Below are positions 10,601 through 24,676 of a stretch of 64,000 bases of DNA, piece by piece. Each line of letters opens with the position of its first letter. The stretch's first letter is position 1. The notes under the pieces are model-generated. The model did not search any database and was not told the DNA's origin. It saw nothing but the letters and a program-made list of their open reading frames with translations. Source of the DNA: Acholoe squamosa. Taxonomy: Eukaryota; Annelida; Polychaeta; Phyllodocida; Polynoidae. The stretch is from NCBI GenBank assembly GCA_949317995.1, contig OX439039.1, forward strand, positions 71,558,002 through 71,622,001. The letters are read 5' to 3'. The position numbers and the translations under genes were made by a program.

Positions 10601-13024
10601 CAGTGGTCAGTCGGGAGAAGTTTTGAGAAGATCAGTGATAAGAGATAAGATAAGGGTCCAATTGAGGCCTCCTACTTCTGACCCCTGGTTTACAAATCTC
10701 TCTATGTTTCATAAAGGAGTTATTTCTTTTACTCAATTGGCTGTATTTTTTCTACATATCCTAAGGTTTAAAAATTCCTGATTTATTTTCGATTTTTCTG
10801 TTCATTTTCCATCTAATCTTTCAATGATTTTGTTATTTTGATAAATTTCTCTCTTATTTTCTATGACCCATATGTTTAGAGCCCCACTGCCCATGCCCAC
10901 ATCACCCTCCCAGCTGGGGAGGTTTCAGAAACGACTGACGACTGACTGTAAAGGGTTGAATTAGATGTCACCTTGTATGGGGGCGTCAATTACAGAACCT
11001 ACCACAGGCTTGTTCAGTCTATATCAAGCACTTCTACAAGTGTAGAATTGGCTGCATTATTGACTTTCTTCACCCAATGTCGGTGCGCGTGACTGTCAAT
11101 GTTTGGTTGACACTAGACCATTGTACATGTGTTCGACATGGGCATTCATCTACATCACAACCTGTCCAATGCATTTCCATCTCACAAGCATTCCCTGCCA
11201 TCTACAGGAAGCACATACACTGAAAATTACCAAAAATATCATTGGAGCTTATATTTGAAACGACTGATTGAGAAAAAACCTGAAGGGAAACCCCCATATT
11301 GTTGGGCCCCTATATAGATATAAAATCAGCACCGGCCTCAAACTATGAATTTGAATTTTCATGGGCTATGATTTGAAATACTGCTAATAATTTCTCGCCT
11401 TTTCTCTCAATATCAACATGGTTGAGGTTTTCTCCTTAGCCACTTGGTTTACGATATCTACCGGTACTGTGTTTAGGCTACACTCTACTGGGCTCTACTC
11501 AGTCAAAAATTTCACTGCAAAGTATGAAGTTCTGCAATCCTGATTTATTTTGGGAAGAACATATATTTCATATTTTTATCATTTACGAACTAGATAAAAA
11601 ATATCTTACATAGATACACGTTAAATGACACCGAGTAAAGTCTATAAAAGAGTCTCTTCCTGCTCTTTGGATGATATTCAAAACGATTAAGTCTTCTTTT
11701 CAATAGGGTTGGCTCCAGTATTGGGAGAACCCTGCCCTACAGTATGTCTGTGCAGGGTAGGTCAGTGAGAAACCGTCAGTGAAGACCCTAAGATATGACC
11801 ATGGTCCATGGTGCAGTGTAAGACATGTCATAGACATTAGATTCCCCGGGTAATATCCTCAGAGCTCCAACCAGATGATGAATGGATACGGAGTGACTAG
11901 GAATATGAAAGCCTCTGAACGAGCTCCATGTTGTCATTAATACGCAATTGCCATTACCTCAAAGGCATCTTTCAGAAATGATAAAAATGCCTCCGACACC
12001 AGGCAATCTAAGAAGCCATCCTTCACTTGATGTGCTGTAGAAGGGGTAATCTATCACCTGGTTATTCTCAGATCTAACATTATAAACTGTTAACTCATGG
12101 AGAATGACATGATGCCTTAAGGCTTATTGCCTATTTGTCATCAGGATGCGATGACACAGTGCCTGTGAGCAGCTCATCTTTCCTGTATCATGACATGCTT
12201 TAAGGGTAATATGATATAAGGGATTTCTGTATGGTGTTTTAGGGTATGATGCTTTAGGGTGATATGATCAGGGATGTTTTTAAAGGGTTTTCATGTTCCA
12301 AAGTGTTCTATACGAAACCTTCAATGTGTTCTATACAAAACCTTCATATTATGGAGTTGGCCAATGAGTCTAAATTTAGCATTTCAGTGATATTTGTGCT
12401 CAATCATATCCATCATAGGCATAAGGACAGGGATGGAAGTATTCAGGGGTTTCCCAGATTTCAGGTCCCAAAGCCCTATAATTTCATATACAAATTCAAT
12501 ATTTAGAAGAGTTTTTATGGAGCATTTCAGGGATTTTTGGCCTTGGCGACTTTCATCCATGTAAGGCTTTTACCTCAGTAAAGGTGAACACAGCACTGAC
12601 TGTAGTCTGTACATAGGCAAATGTCATGTTTCACTGAAGTACTGAAGTTCTACATTGTACATTTATTTAAATAGAGGGTTAAGAGGGGCTGATTTTGAGG
12701 GAAGGGGCATCTCAGGTCACCATATTGGTGATGACGCTGATGTTTGGTCTTGTACACAGTATGCCTGTTTTTACACTTGGTCTATATATAAGTACCAATG
12801 CCACATGATATCATTTTTTTCAGTATGATGATCAAGGGCAACCAGTGTGCTGGTTTTCAAAGAATTGTAGACAGAATTATAAGAACTATAGAACACTGCT
12901 TCTCTTGTAAAGTGTCTATAGAAAACCAGGTCCTTGACAGAATCGAGATACCCCCAAAATGTACACAAAGACCCCTTTGTGTGCCCCCCCCCCCGATCCA
13001 CCATAATGATAAAAAGGACGCCGT

Positions 13025-13432
13025 GGGGGGGGCACTGAATGTTTGATTGTTGGTACAAACTGCGAAACTACAGCCCCCCCCCCCATTTTTGGCCATTTCA
13101 CAGCCTCTTAAAATAGAGCTCAATTTTTACAGCCCCCCCCCCCTTTTTCTGAAGCAGTCTGTTAACAGCCCCCATTTTTGGAGCCCTCTTCAATGTAAAT
13201 TAAGGTACCTTGACAACAGTACTCAGGAATTTAACAGCCCTGGAGTGATTACATAACATATTCAAGTTACTTCCTTTCCATACAAGTTATAGGTATCAAC
13301 AGCCCCCTAATCTCAAAATGTAATCCAATCAACAGCCCCCCTTTTTACCCCCTTTGACGCATCGACAGCCACCTCTCCATTGGGTCGGTGCCACAGTTGG
13401 TACCCAAACCAAGGCTCAGTGCCCCCCCCCCC
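13025..13432. mobile_element. MITE-like element with poly-G/poly-C termini (copy 2)
   Basis: Starts with 8 G then CACTGAATG and ends CTCAGTG followed by 11 C, giving inverted ends G(n)CACTGA. At least eight internal repeats of an ACAGCCCCC(C)-TTTT motif are spread through it (around 13068, 13101, 13127, 13155, 13232, 13299, 13332, 13365). Homologous in plan to 940-1365. A separate C run at about 12985 lies just outside. Confidence 0.5.
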
Positions 13433-14500
13433 TGGGAAAGACGCCTCCTCTTGCAAGGAAGGAGAGCACAATATGAGAAGCCACTTAATAGAAAGACACT
13501 CTGACTCTAGGTGCACAGATTATCTTTTCTAGTGGGCTGCTTTCATTGTCGTGATATGGATCTCACCTTTTATCCAATGTTAACAGTCAAGCTCAAAGGG
13601 TGATTCATTAGCCTCTGCATGAAAAAAATATGCACTGGGTTTTTAATAAGTGTTGGTCTTTAATCATCTAGGGCATGACATGTATCTTGAGCACTAAAAA
13701 TTGATCATGAATAAAATCTGCTTTGTTTTACGGCTAGATATGATCATCCGTCCAAATCTATTACCGGTAGTACCAGGGTGGTTAATCACAGTGATACGGT
13801 ATCATGCAGTCTCCATCTTGCTGCCTTGTCTTCAGGCTCATAGAGCTATCTCTGCTGGGTGGAGGGCGCCCCATTCAATCTGTACAAAGCCTGTCATTTC
13901 ACTTCCCCTCTACCTTGATGAGTGAGATACAGTGGAGCTACTTTTGGAGGCCTGATTGCCCTATCTGTTCCCTACTCTATCAGAAGAGATAAGTAGTTTT
14001 GAGATAGTTCTAAGGGAAAACTATGGCTTAAAGATCATAGTAGAGTATGTGGAACGCTGCAAGAACTGTCTATGCGGTGCACTTAAAGAAAATTAAGATG
14101 AAGGTTGAAAATTTACATATACATGTATGATGTAGGAAGTATTGCCGCATATTCTCTTGTGTATTTTGCACATATCATAGGCCCTTAAGGTTGCTCCAGT
14201 AAGGCCCTCATTCAAAAATATATGCCATGGTGTATGATTATACAAGACGTTCTATCGACCATAGACTAATGTTGAATATACACACTAGGTATGTATTATG
14301 TGCGTATAACAAGTGCCCAAGCTTGCTAGATGACCCCAGAGCAGTGCCACCCAAAGACAGTGAATGACCTTTTGTGGTTTGATCCAAGGTCATACCACAG
14401 GTCTCATTAAGCTTGGCTTTTAAGAAAAGGACATCAAAGAAAAGCGTCTCAGAGTGGCCTCAAATTGGGGAGATTAAGGTCTTGAGTCAGAGGAGGTTAA

Positions 14501-15190
14501 TGTGGGTCGCTACTATTGGATTTGAGCCTACTGCGCATGTCCCTGCCCATATAGGTTAACTTTATCAGAATGAGATCATTTTTGGTAGGCACATACCTAC
14601 ATATACCATTAATGTCTGGGGGGATTCTGATCAAAATTGTCCATTTTATAACCATTTTAAATTTTGGCATATTAACATCCAGATTTTTCTCATCATTCTC
14701 TCAAACTCCTTTGCACCTTAGAATTATAGCACATACAATACCAATACAATGCTATAGAAGTGGTAGGCTATTGACAGTGACCGAGGGCATATAATGGAGC
14801 AATTTTATGCCAAGTATGTGTACATTTTACCCATTATGCAGTGCTTTGAATATGGGTTTTTGTCAGTTTTTCTAATACTTTTTTATTTCAAATGGCCAAA
14901 ACTCCAAAATTATGTGCGGGACCCCACAGAAAAAGTACTTTTATCTAAAGGCAAATTATCTGAACAATATCTTAAAAAGTTTAAGACAAATCTAGTGGTT
15001 GAAAATATGATTTTTTTTTTGTTTTTGTTATGAAATAATAGAAAATTTACCCTTCTCTTTTCCGAAAATTGAGAACTTTTCCCAGAATGCCATGATATGG
15101 AGTTAAAATCAAAAATTCTTAATAAATAAGGATATCAGACTATTTACCATGGGGGATTTCATATCTCTGTATTAGATAGTTATGACTGTA
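14501..15190 (+). mobile_element. TTAA-type element, truncated copy
   Basis: Begins TTAA (14497-14500) then TGTGGGTCGCTACTATTGG. The interior (about 14600-15190) is colinear with 17150-17640 in the same orientation, sharing for example GGCCAAAACT and TTTCATATCTCTGT. The right inverted end is missing. It is a second, older or deleted copy of the element at 17117-17835. Confidence 0.6.
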
Positions 15191-17116
15191 TTCATAAGTC
15201 TATACTTTCATATGAAATACATTGATATGATCGACTTTCATGAGTTTAGCGAGATTGTTTGACAAAAAATAGTTTGGAGTGTGCATTTATGCCTTTGTCT
15301 CTAAAACTGCATCATAGAGAACCCGTGGGAAAAAGTTGGCGTAACTGTCTATATCATCAAATTTTCCCCATGAGTTAATGTGATTGATACATGTAAAATA
15401 TCGTAGGGTGGAGGAAAAATCCTCGTTAATCTTTTGAAAATCGACTGAACCCAATTGTACCTAAACTTCCATAATGTTAATGATATCAGGAGACGTCCTG
15501 CCACCTCAAAAAACAACAATAAAAACAACAACAAAAAACACAATGTTAATGATAAATATGATGGATCGACACACGCGGCTAGCTTTTGGCTATTTTTCTC
15601 GTGAGATTAAGGCAGGCACTACCCTATCACTGAATGGTATGCCCACGACAAGTAGGCTTATGAGAATGGCTCGCTCCCGTGTGTGCATCGTTATTACAGG
15701 GATGTAAGTCTTCAGGATTTATCAGGATTTCCTGATTTCTGAAAGTTTTGAATGCCATGTACTTTCCTTATACAAGTGGTAAGAAGGGCTGTTTGGAAAA
15801 ATAGAAGGCTTTTATATCAAGTAAATGTATAGCTTCCTGATTTTTGCCTATGCCTGACTTACATGCCTGTTATTACATGGACGCAATATCTGCATTTAAT
15901 TGAATTATTTTCATTTTGAAAATAATTCATTCACATGTAACACCACGTGCTAGAATTTTGTCCAAATCGTACTCAGTGACCCATAGACCCTGTCCAGGCA
16001 GTACACACGGCCTCCACACACCTGAGACGTACTACAAGTATATACTTCAACTTGATAGCTTATTGGGAGTGCTCAGCCGTGACCAGGCAGTACACACGGC
16101 CTCCATAACCCCTTACAGGCAACATGATTTTTTTATTAGTCATGCCATACAATAACCCCTTACAGACAGCATGCATACATAGTTCTATGGTAACTACATT
16201 CCTTAACCATAATAAAATAATTCATGCTGTGAAAATTTCCTTAAAAAAGATCCTAAACTCCTCAAATTTGCGCCTCCTCGTATAATTCCTGCTCTTGTAC
16301 TGCAGCATCTGTCGGCCTGTCAAATTATGAAAAATGACTGCAAAGATTTGACGAATATAGGCGATGCACATGGTGACATATGTTTATGATGTGATAATAA
16401 TGTGATAATTGTACATTACTGTATTCCCTTAGTATGTACCACCTCCCAAGTAGCAAAATGGGTACATTTTAAACTGTTGCATGTATTGCATAGAATTTGT
16501 CATTTGCAATTTTTGTTTTCGAATAATAAAGATATTCACAATTTGATTATCAATATTAGCATGTAGAAATAGATAACATGTAAGTGATAATATATGGTGG
16601 TCTCCCAAGGACATACCCTTCAGGGTAACACCGGTAGAAGTACAGGTAAATTACACTTAGCACCAGGTCTGAGGTGCAGTTTGATAGTATCAACCAAAAG
16701 TACCTCTTATTACCAGATAATTATCACACATTTGGACATTACCAGATAAGTATACTACATCTAAATAGAGAATGAATAATCTTCAAAAATTAGTGCTGCC
16801 CTACAATACCATCGCCAGGTTACATTGAAACTAATTACAAGTCAAGAACCTGTGGTATCTTCTAGGAAATTAAGTTACAAAGATTTATGAATGGATAAAG
16901 TGGATGTCAATGAAGTTACCTGGTAGTTCAAATCCATTTGCACAATAACCCTAACAAACTGACTTCATACAGTTAAAAAAAAAAGATAATGCAAAAGCCA
17001 AGACTTAAAACCAAAAGAGTGTTCACACCTGGTCCTACAGACTTGAGCTCGCAATGAAATCGCCACTAGGGCCCACCTCAGTTGGGTGGAAAATGCAACA
17101 ATTTACAATATCTTAA

Positions 17117-17835
17117 GGTGGGTCGCTACCATTCAAATTTTATGTCATTTTATGACACTTTGAAATTTTAGGATATTTACATCTAATTTTTTTTTTCATT
17201 TTTTTCCAACAATCTTTTGTACTTTATAATTATAGCCCCCATATGACAATGCTATAGAAATGGTAGGCTGTTCACAGTGACTGAGGGCATATCATGGAGC
17301 AATTTTTTACCCATCATGCAGTGCTTTGAATATGGATTTTTGTCAGATTTTCCAATACTTTTTTAATTCACATGGCCAAAACTATAAAATAATGCATAGG
17401 ACCCCATATCAAAATTACTCTTATTGAAGAGCAAATTATCTGAACAATATTCTGAAGAAGTTTAAGAAAAAATCTAGTGGTTGAAAATATGAATTTTATT
17501 TGTTTTTGTTATAAAATAATAGAAAATTTACCTATCTCTTTTCCGAAAAATGAGAAATTTTATTAATTAATAAGGATATCAGACCGTTTACCATGCGAGG
17601 TTTCATATCTCTGTGTTAAATAGTTATGACAAAAAAATTCTCAAATTTGAGACACATTTTCTCTAATTTCTAGGTGAAGATTAAAATACTTTTATTTTTC
17701 AAAAATCTGTAGAAAAAAAAGTAGCTCTGGACCCCCTACTTTTCTTTTCATAGTCTTATTCTAGATGGTTTTTTGTACCTCATGGAGAAAAATGGAGAAA
17801 ATCTAGGATCTTTGATTCAATGGTAGCGACCCACC
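17117..17835 (+). mobile_element. TTAA-inserting DNA element, complete copy
   Basis: Ends are GGTGGGTCGCTACCATT and its exact complement AATGGTAGCGACCCACC, flanked on both sides by TTAA (17113-17116, 17836-17839). A TTAA target is characteristic of piggyBac and Kolobok superfamilies. The interior is AT-rich and non-coding (719 bp). A related copy lies at 14501-15190. Confidence 0.7.
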
Positions 17836-19833
17836 TTAAAGCTTTTCCGTGGCAGTATCTATTATTCATTATGATTTACGTTTTTTTTAACTATAAAAGC
17901 AAGCCCTATCATTTCAAATAAAGAGATGTCACGAAGTACATTGTTGTACACATAGACTTCAATCTGAATTTTTTGAGCCGTGGCGACATTTACCTTTAGC
18001 ATCTTTAATACATTAGTACCTCATCGAAATTGTAATTCTGAATTACTCAGATTCCCAAAGAGTTATGATGTCTCTGGGACGATTAAGTAATTCCCTTTGA
18101 AGTTAGATGGCATTGTAACTTGGAATAAGGACGAAGATCTGTATTGTTGCTCCCTCAAACTACTGTTATCATTTCATTTACAACTGTAATTTCACCAAGC
18201 CTTTGGTTTTCCTGAATTGTATTGTAAGACCGTCACATAAAGAAGAGTGACTTGATGCGATCTCTCGGAAAAAGAAAATTTTAATAATTGTCTTGAACGT
18301 CAGTTGGTATTGATGTATTTGAATACGGCTCACCTAGTGTAAAAGGGACAAAATAACTTTTGCATTTCAATTCCTTGTCTTGTACTGAACATGAGATGAT
18401 TTAAGGAGGAAATTTTGCTATGTGACTGTGACCCTGATTTAAGTAAGGGAAGGAAATCTAACAGAGCCTGATTACATATATTCAGACGTGATTTTCTGAA
18501 ACAGGGTAAAGTAGAGCATCCTGAAGTTAACATATATACATAGAAAAGGGACACGGTTTGGTAGATTTGAATATGAGGCGCTGAATATGAGGGCTGACGT
18601 GTTGTCATTAATGTAAAACCAAGAATAATTACATATATGTTCAATGTCATTTATAGATGGCATATCGTAGAACACACTCAAGTAGTAATGACTTAAGATA
18701 TACGTGTTAGCAAGTATCCTTGTAGACTGTTTACATGTGAGAAAGTTGTTTGGCGACATAGATTCTATATAACTCACATAGGCAGGGAAGTTTCATTTGT
18801 TTCAGTCTTCCTCTATTGCACGACCCTATTATGAAGCTGGCAGACCATTCTGAAGTAAGCGTGGACACATATAAAAAGGATATATGGCTTGATACATTTG
18901 AATATGGTGTCAGATGGCCGTTAGTATTTTCCTTAACCTTTTACATTAATCAACATTCAGACAAGAATCTTGATTAATCGAAGATTTGGCTATCAGACAA
19001 AAAAGGTGGGGCGCTAGTTTTGCAGTTGGTACATAACATCAGAGTAAGTACCTCCTTGTGCACCCAGATAGAAACCTTTATGGGGTTTCTAGATGGTTTA
19101 CATGCCCAACGGAGGAGGGCATCTAAATTGCGAAGGAACCCCATAAAAGTTTCTATCCAACTTTAATAGAATATGATACTTTTATTTCCCAGGGTTCTAC
19201 AGACAACCTCAAATCCTGTCTTCGCATTAGTCGGTTCAATCTATCATGTTCTAATCAAGACCAAACACTTTGATACGGTACCAGGATATCACCGGATCAG
19301 GTGACAAGTCTGAGACTTCACCCTCGGTGTATAAACCAAATGAAGCCCTGTAGCTTCAGAGCTAGCCAAGTTCAGATGGCTTTGTTATGGCCATTAGAAG
19401 GCAATCCTCTTTGTCCTCTGTCCCCTAGTCTACCCTGCTGGGCCCTAAAGATAAGGACATTAGCCAGCAATAGATGTGGTAGACATACTAAGCTGGAGGC
19501 CTTACCAAAGAAGATTGTGTTCTGTACTGGCCAGTGGTCATTGCTGTAACACCTGCATTATGCGCTGCTACTTCTAGACTAATTAAAGACTTACTGTGAC
19601 TCAAAGAACTGGAGGCTCATATCGTCGCCCTAGTGCAAGAAGGTTGTCAGTGACACTAAAGATTTTAATTACTGCTCTTGCAACGTTCTTGTACTAGGTA
19701 GGTTTGATATAGTATTTATACCGCAGAAAGTAAAAACCCCAGCTGGGACTTATAGCATTTCCGCCCACTTTCCCAAATTTGGTTCACAGTAAATACGTGG
19801 CTGTGTCGTATATTCAGAGGTTTACTTTAATAA

Positions 19834-20132
19834 GGCCACCCTTAAAGATATGTTCGTTTCCTGTCCAGAGGGTGGGATTTTTCAGACCAATGAGGGAGGG
19901 AGGGGAAAAAATTATATTAGGAAAATATTTTTATTTGTCATGAACATTGTAAGTTGGGATGGGATGAATTTGCCATCACATTTTAAGATTTAGTGATTGG
20001 AAACCTAGATTCTTGTGTTGATAAAAGAAAAAAAATTCAGAACTCAGGAAATCTTTTTCTTATTCTTACAAAAAAAAAGAAAAAATCCACCAGGCCTCTG
20101 GACAGGAAACGAACATATTTCCAAAGGTGGCC
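19834..20132. mobile_element. TAA-flanked MITE, PIF/Harbinger-like
   Basis: Inverted ends of about 38 bp start GGCCACCCTTAAAGATATG and end with the near complement. They share the core TATGTTCGTTTCCTGTCC. TAA stands on both sides (19831-19833, 20133-20135). Three-base TWA duplications are typical of PIF/Harbinger. 299 bp, non-coding. Confidence 0.7.
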
Positions 20133-20304
20133 TAAGTGACTAAAGGAATAAAGCTATATCATTCTATAATTGTAAACAGCGATGTACTGCTTATGGATTG
20201 CGCAGATTATCTATTCTGCTTGGCTCCTCAGATTAGAAACAAGGGAAAGCTATGGTAGGATAGTGTGATCAGCCAGAGAGAAACGTTGATTCATACAATT
20301 CTGT

Positions 20305-21974
20305 ATGGGGGATCCTTTTAGCTGAGTTCCCAGGGATTACTTCCACGCCCACAACCAAATGAATGTATAAGCCGCTCGCTCTAGATTTCTAGCAGGTTTT
20401 ATGATTAGATTGGGCAGATGGTTGCTAGGATACCGGGTGTATAGTATGATATGGAGGCACATGGGGGCTTTTAGTATCTGTACAGTGAATTACAGAAGCC
20501 ACATACAGAAACCACATGACGAGTTCTGCTAATGCATCACCATTGGTCGTCATGATGCATGAGTGCAGACCTGGCCGTGTGTGCTTGCGAGTACATGGAG
20601 CCCAAAATTGCATGTTTGGCCTCACTTGCCTATTTTACTGAAAGTAGGTTACAGTATATCAATCCCATAAGGTCAGCATGACGCATGAATGTAGTAGACA
20701 TTGTGGGTTAACTCACCCATGTACCATAACACTCAATGGGCATGATGCATTAAAACATTTGTGGCCCTTAGAGGGATTATCATTTCACACACTGTGCTGG
20801 GGTATGGGGGGGGGGGCATAGTAAAAACATATTACATTATGAGAAGGACATTATATATGCTGTCAGGGGAATCTGAAATAATAAAAAAATTGATATTGGG
20901 TCCCTGATATGAAGTCGACATTACTACTACTACTAGGGACTTTATTCAGAATGAGCCACGCAGATATAATTTCTTTCCCAGTGGAGAGAAGTGAGGGGAA
21001 TTCTTCATAGAAACGTTAAATTATGGGAGACTGGCCTGGTGAATTTTAGATAAGCCAGAAGTCCTGATTGTATTTATGCTGGGTAGTCAGAAATGTAGCT
21101 GTTACCAGTATTTGATTATGTGCTCTCATAGAAGACTGTTAGAAGGATGCTGCACGAGCGCTTATTAGAATCTGTTTTTTATGATTTTCATATAATGCAT
21201 CGCTAGGTCTATGGATTAAATCGTGTATATGTTATATACTTTGTGTTAAACTTTGTGCACATTATTAACAATTTAAGAGTCACATATTGATTTAAATGTA
21301 CATTAATTTGTCATTTTAATGCGTGGATGCATCTTCTCAGGGCTCTTGTCTCTCTCAGTGCATCATTCCTACCCAGGAATACTGGCAGGGAATGATGCAC
21401 ACATGGTGTTGGCGAGTTATTCTCCACTGTAGCATCGGTGCTTCATGATACCTTCTCAACATTGAGTCCTCATCCTAAATGATTTAATCAGTCAGAGAGA
21501 TTTGCGAACAAGGTACACCATGAGTTGATCTAGGACCTGCTTTTGAGCAGCTCAGTTCTGAATTGATATGATAAAATCTCCCCTATAAGGTGCACTCTCT
21601 ATTCAGCCAGATTCTATAAGGTGCAGTGAGGGGCCATCCATCAATGTTAAAATAGTGGACCCATGCAAATCACAAGAATGACTTGTCTGACCTTCAAATT
21701 TTCAAGATTCCTGAAGAATCCTATGCTTGGATCGTGATGCATTAATGCATTAGCACAACTGGTTATGTGGCTCCTGTAAGTGGCTTCTTTAATTCATTGT
21801 ACAGACACTAAAAGCCCCCATGTGCCTCCATATTATAGACACCTGGTATCCTAGCAACCATCTGTCCAATATAATCATAAAACCTGCTAGAAATCTAGAG
21901 TGAGCGGCTTATACATTCATTTGGTTGTGGATGTGGTAGTAATCTCTGGGAACTCAGCTGAAAGGATCCCCCAT
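20305..21974. repeat. Inverted-repeat structure, arms of about 195 bp
   Basis: Arm 20305-20500 is the reverse complement of 21782-21974 with few mismatches (shared words GGGGGATCC, CTGAGTTCCCAG, AACCAAATGAATG, GTTGCTAGGATACC). The 1.28-kb spacer contains CATGATGCAT-family fragments and a G run at about 20808. It may be one foldback element or two opposed copies of a 195-bp repeat. No target duplication was recognised. Confidence 0.6.
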
Positions 21975-22248
21975 ATTATCAGTATAGCGAAAGACTTATC
22001 CAAACCTGCTCATGCTGAGCAATTGTGACGTTGTGGTTAGTATATGATGGGGCTCTTAACCATGGGTTGTCCCATCTCAGCACATTTGTCCTTTTGTCCC
22101 TCTAGTTGAGTTTGTAATTTGAGAAACTCACTGTGTGGCTCACCACTAAGAGCCTCACAAGCCTCACAGGAAGAAATTTACGGCTTTTTAGACCCGAATC
22201 TGACCAGGTAGATAAAACAGGGGGCAAGCTTCTGCACTACACTGCATA

Positions 22249-22475
22249 CCGTAATCTCCCCCGTATAAGATGCGCTGCGCGTATAAGACGCACCCCAAAC
22301 TCAGCACATGCATTTTCGCGTATAAGACGCACATTTTAAGGATAGAATTTGTAAGATTAGTACATTTCTATAGAAAAATTACCCCTCGTATAAGACGCCC
22401 CTTGAAAAAATCCTATAAGACTCCCCAGCATTTTGTTTGGCGTAGAGGACGCGTCTTCTACGCGAGAGTTTACGG
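22249..22475. mobile_element. TA-inserting MITE with CGTATAAGACGCAC motifs, copy 2
   Basis: CCGTAATCTCCC at the left and GAGTTTACGG at the right, flanked by TA (22247-22248, 22476-22477). Internal CGTATAAGACGC words and the TACCCCTCGTATAAGACG block match the copies at 9315 and 25403. Non-coding. Confidence 0.75.
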
Positions 22476-22512
22476 TAGTATTTATACGCGTGGTAGTGTA
22501 TAGAGTAGTAGA

Positions 22513-23478
22513 GTATTATCGTCACCCTTGGTGCTATGGGAGGCTATATCTTTGCCAGAAATAAACAGAGGGCAATATAGACATGAGAAATCAAAAGGCC
22601 AAGGTCTTTCCTATGATGTGTTGAATCCATTTTTGAGCATGGCCATTGAAAGTGTGAAAATTTCCCTTTGGAAAAAATTTCATTTATTCTCCATTGACCA
22701 AAATCCTGGGTTTATGAGGTAGTATACCGGAGATGGAATTTGAATATTTTTTAGATATAGAAACAGGCGTTATTCTGGCACATAAATTGTTTAAGGGGGT
22801 TCAGCATGAGTCAATTACCATAGAAAAATGTATTTTGAGTATTCTATTCGTAAATATCAGTTAAATAAGAAGGGTGACGATAATACCTTCCAAAATAATC
22901 CCATATCTGGTATTTTCGTCATACAGCACAGGGGATACCCCTTATAGCAGCAGTGATTGATGATATTAGATTATTTAAACATTCGTCATGCTTCAAAAGA
23001 CCTCCCATACCACTGTGGAAAATCCCTTAGCCATATGAGGTCACTGGTTCACTTTCTGAGGGAGCATTTATTTCTTATCCTCTTCTGCTCATTTCAATAC
23101 TGCTGGAGATTTGAAAATATATATTGCCGAACCAATTTCCCTGGCCATTAAGACCATATGGATGCAAGAATAACCCTCATTTGATGAAGAAATATGTATT
23201 CTCAGTGATGTCAGCATTGTTGCAAATATCTATTAGTATTTAGGGGTTAATTAGAATTTATTACAGGGGTGACGATAATACAGGACTGGTGACGACAATA
23301 CCAGCCAAAAATTATCTCAGAAAAATAATGATTGCTCCCTTAATACTAAGGCTATAGGAGTGAAAGACAGCAGAATGGAACCACAAGACGATGGGCTCCA
23401 AGCAGAACCTCTCAGATACAACGAACCTCAGTAGACAAAAAATCTGAGGGAGATTGCCCACTAAGGTGACGATAATAC
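22513..23478. mobile_element. Candidate element with repeated GTATTATCGTCACC termini
   Basis: GTATTATCGTCACC at 22513-22526 faces its complement GGTGACGATAATAC at 22873, 23268, 23288 (one base changed) and 23465. The outer pair would bound an element of 966 bp. An inner pair would bound about 370 bp. No coding sequence. Either one element with internal copies of its terminal motif or several nested copies. Confidence 0.45.
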
Positions 23479-24676
23479 CAGTCACTACTCTACATTCATA
23501 TTGTCTTGATAGTGTTAGAGAGGCATGATGCATATTGTATAAGATTCTTTACATGTGTATTGAATATCCACCTGTGCCCTAGGTCATCAGGTGCCTGTAA
23601 TTTGTAGCCATTGTTTTCCAACTTAGCTCGCAGTGTTTCTACAAGACCTCTCCTATACCCTACTATCAGGCAGCAGTGAGGGTAAACTCAGACCGTTTGT
23701 ATACACCAAAAGTGATACCACCTTCTTACTGCTGAGAAAATAGGCATTACGTTTGGAAGGCCGTGGGTCGGCCATTTTTAACCCAGAATAGAGTGTTATT
23801 CTATTGATAGCACTGGCGTCTCACCATGGTGTAAGGTGGGAGGTGGGGGAGGGGGGGTAAGGGTGAGGAGCATCAGCAGCACAAGTGTCCTCTCAGTCAG
23901 GTAGTGGTAGTGCTATAAGACACAGCAGAAGGCCAAATTGAAAGGAACCGCTGCTGCAATACTAATAGACAGAAGGTGCCAGAGAAATGCAGTCAAATCC
24001 CGCATTGCAATGTGCAATTAGTTAGATGTACCGGTAGGTCTGGTTTGTATGAGCACATCGAGGGATAGGCCTGTCTGGCCTACGAGTACATTGTATCATA
24101 GGCCTGGCTTCTCTACAGCATAATGTCAAAGTGCCCACCTTCCCCACTTTACCTTCTTCTATTTTTGGAATGGTACCACCAAATGTAATAAAACTTGCAC
24201 ATATCACTTCCTGAAACATTTCTCTGCAACCCTACCTTGTTGTAAGCACATGATATAAATCCCTTTGAGTCATTTTCGGACAGTTATTGTCTGAAAGTTT
24301 TTAAAACTTCATCAAAGTTCCCACCACAAGGAACTGGAAGTAGAAATCATATCACAACAAACCTCCTCTATCTTAGGTACCCAAACTGTAAACAGTGGGC
24401 CTTGACAGTAACCAGCAAAGGGACTTTCCTGTGCACATGCTCAGTGAGGCACTTCCAGGCAAAACAAAAATGGTTGTTGATTCAATACAGTCAGGAAAGT
24501 GATAGATTCAACTTGGATTCTGACCAGCCAGTAAATTCAAGGTAGTACCAGTCATTTATCTGATAATACCAAGCACTAGATTTAAATGTGGAGATGCCAA
24601 CAGTATAAAGAGAGATACTGAAAAGGGGACCAGCCACAGTTTACAGACTCCTCAATTCTCAGCCAGTTACTGAGAC

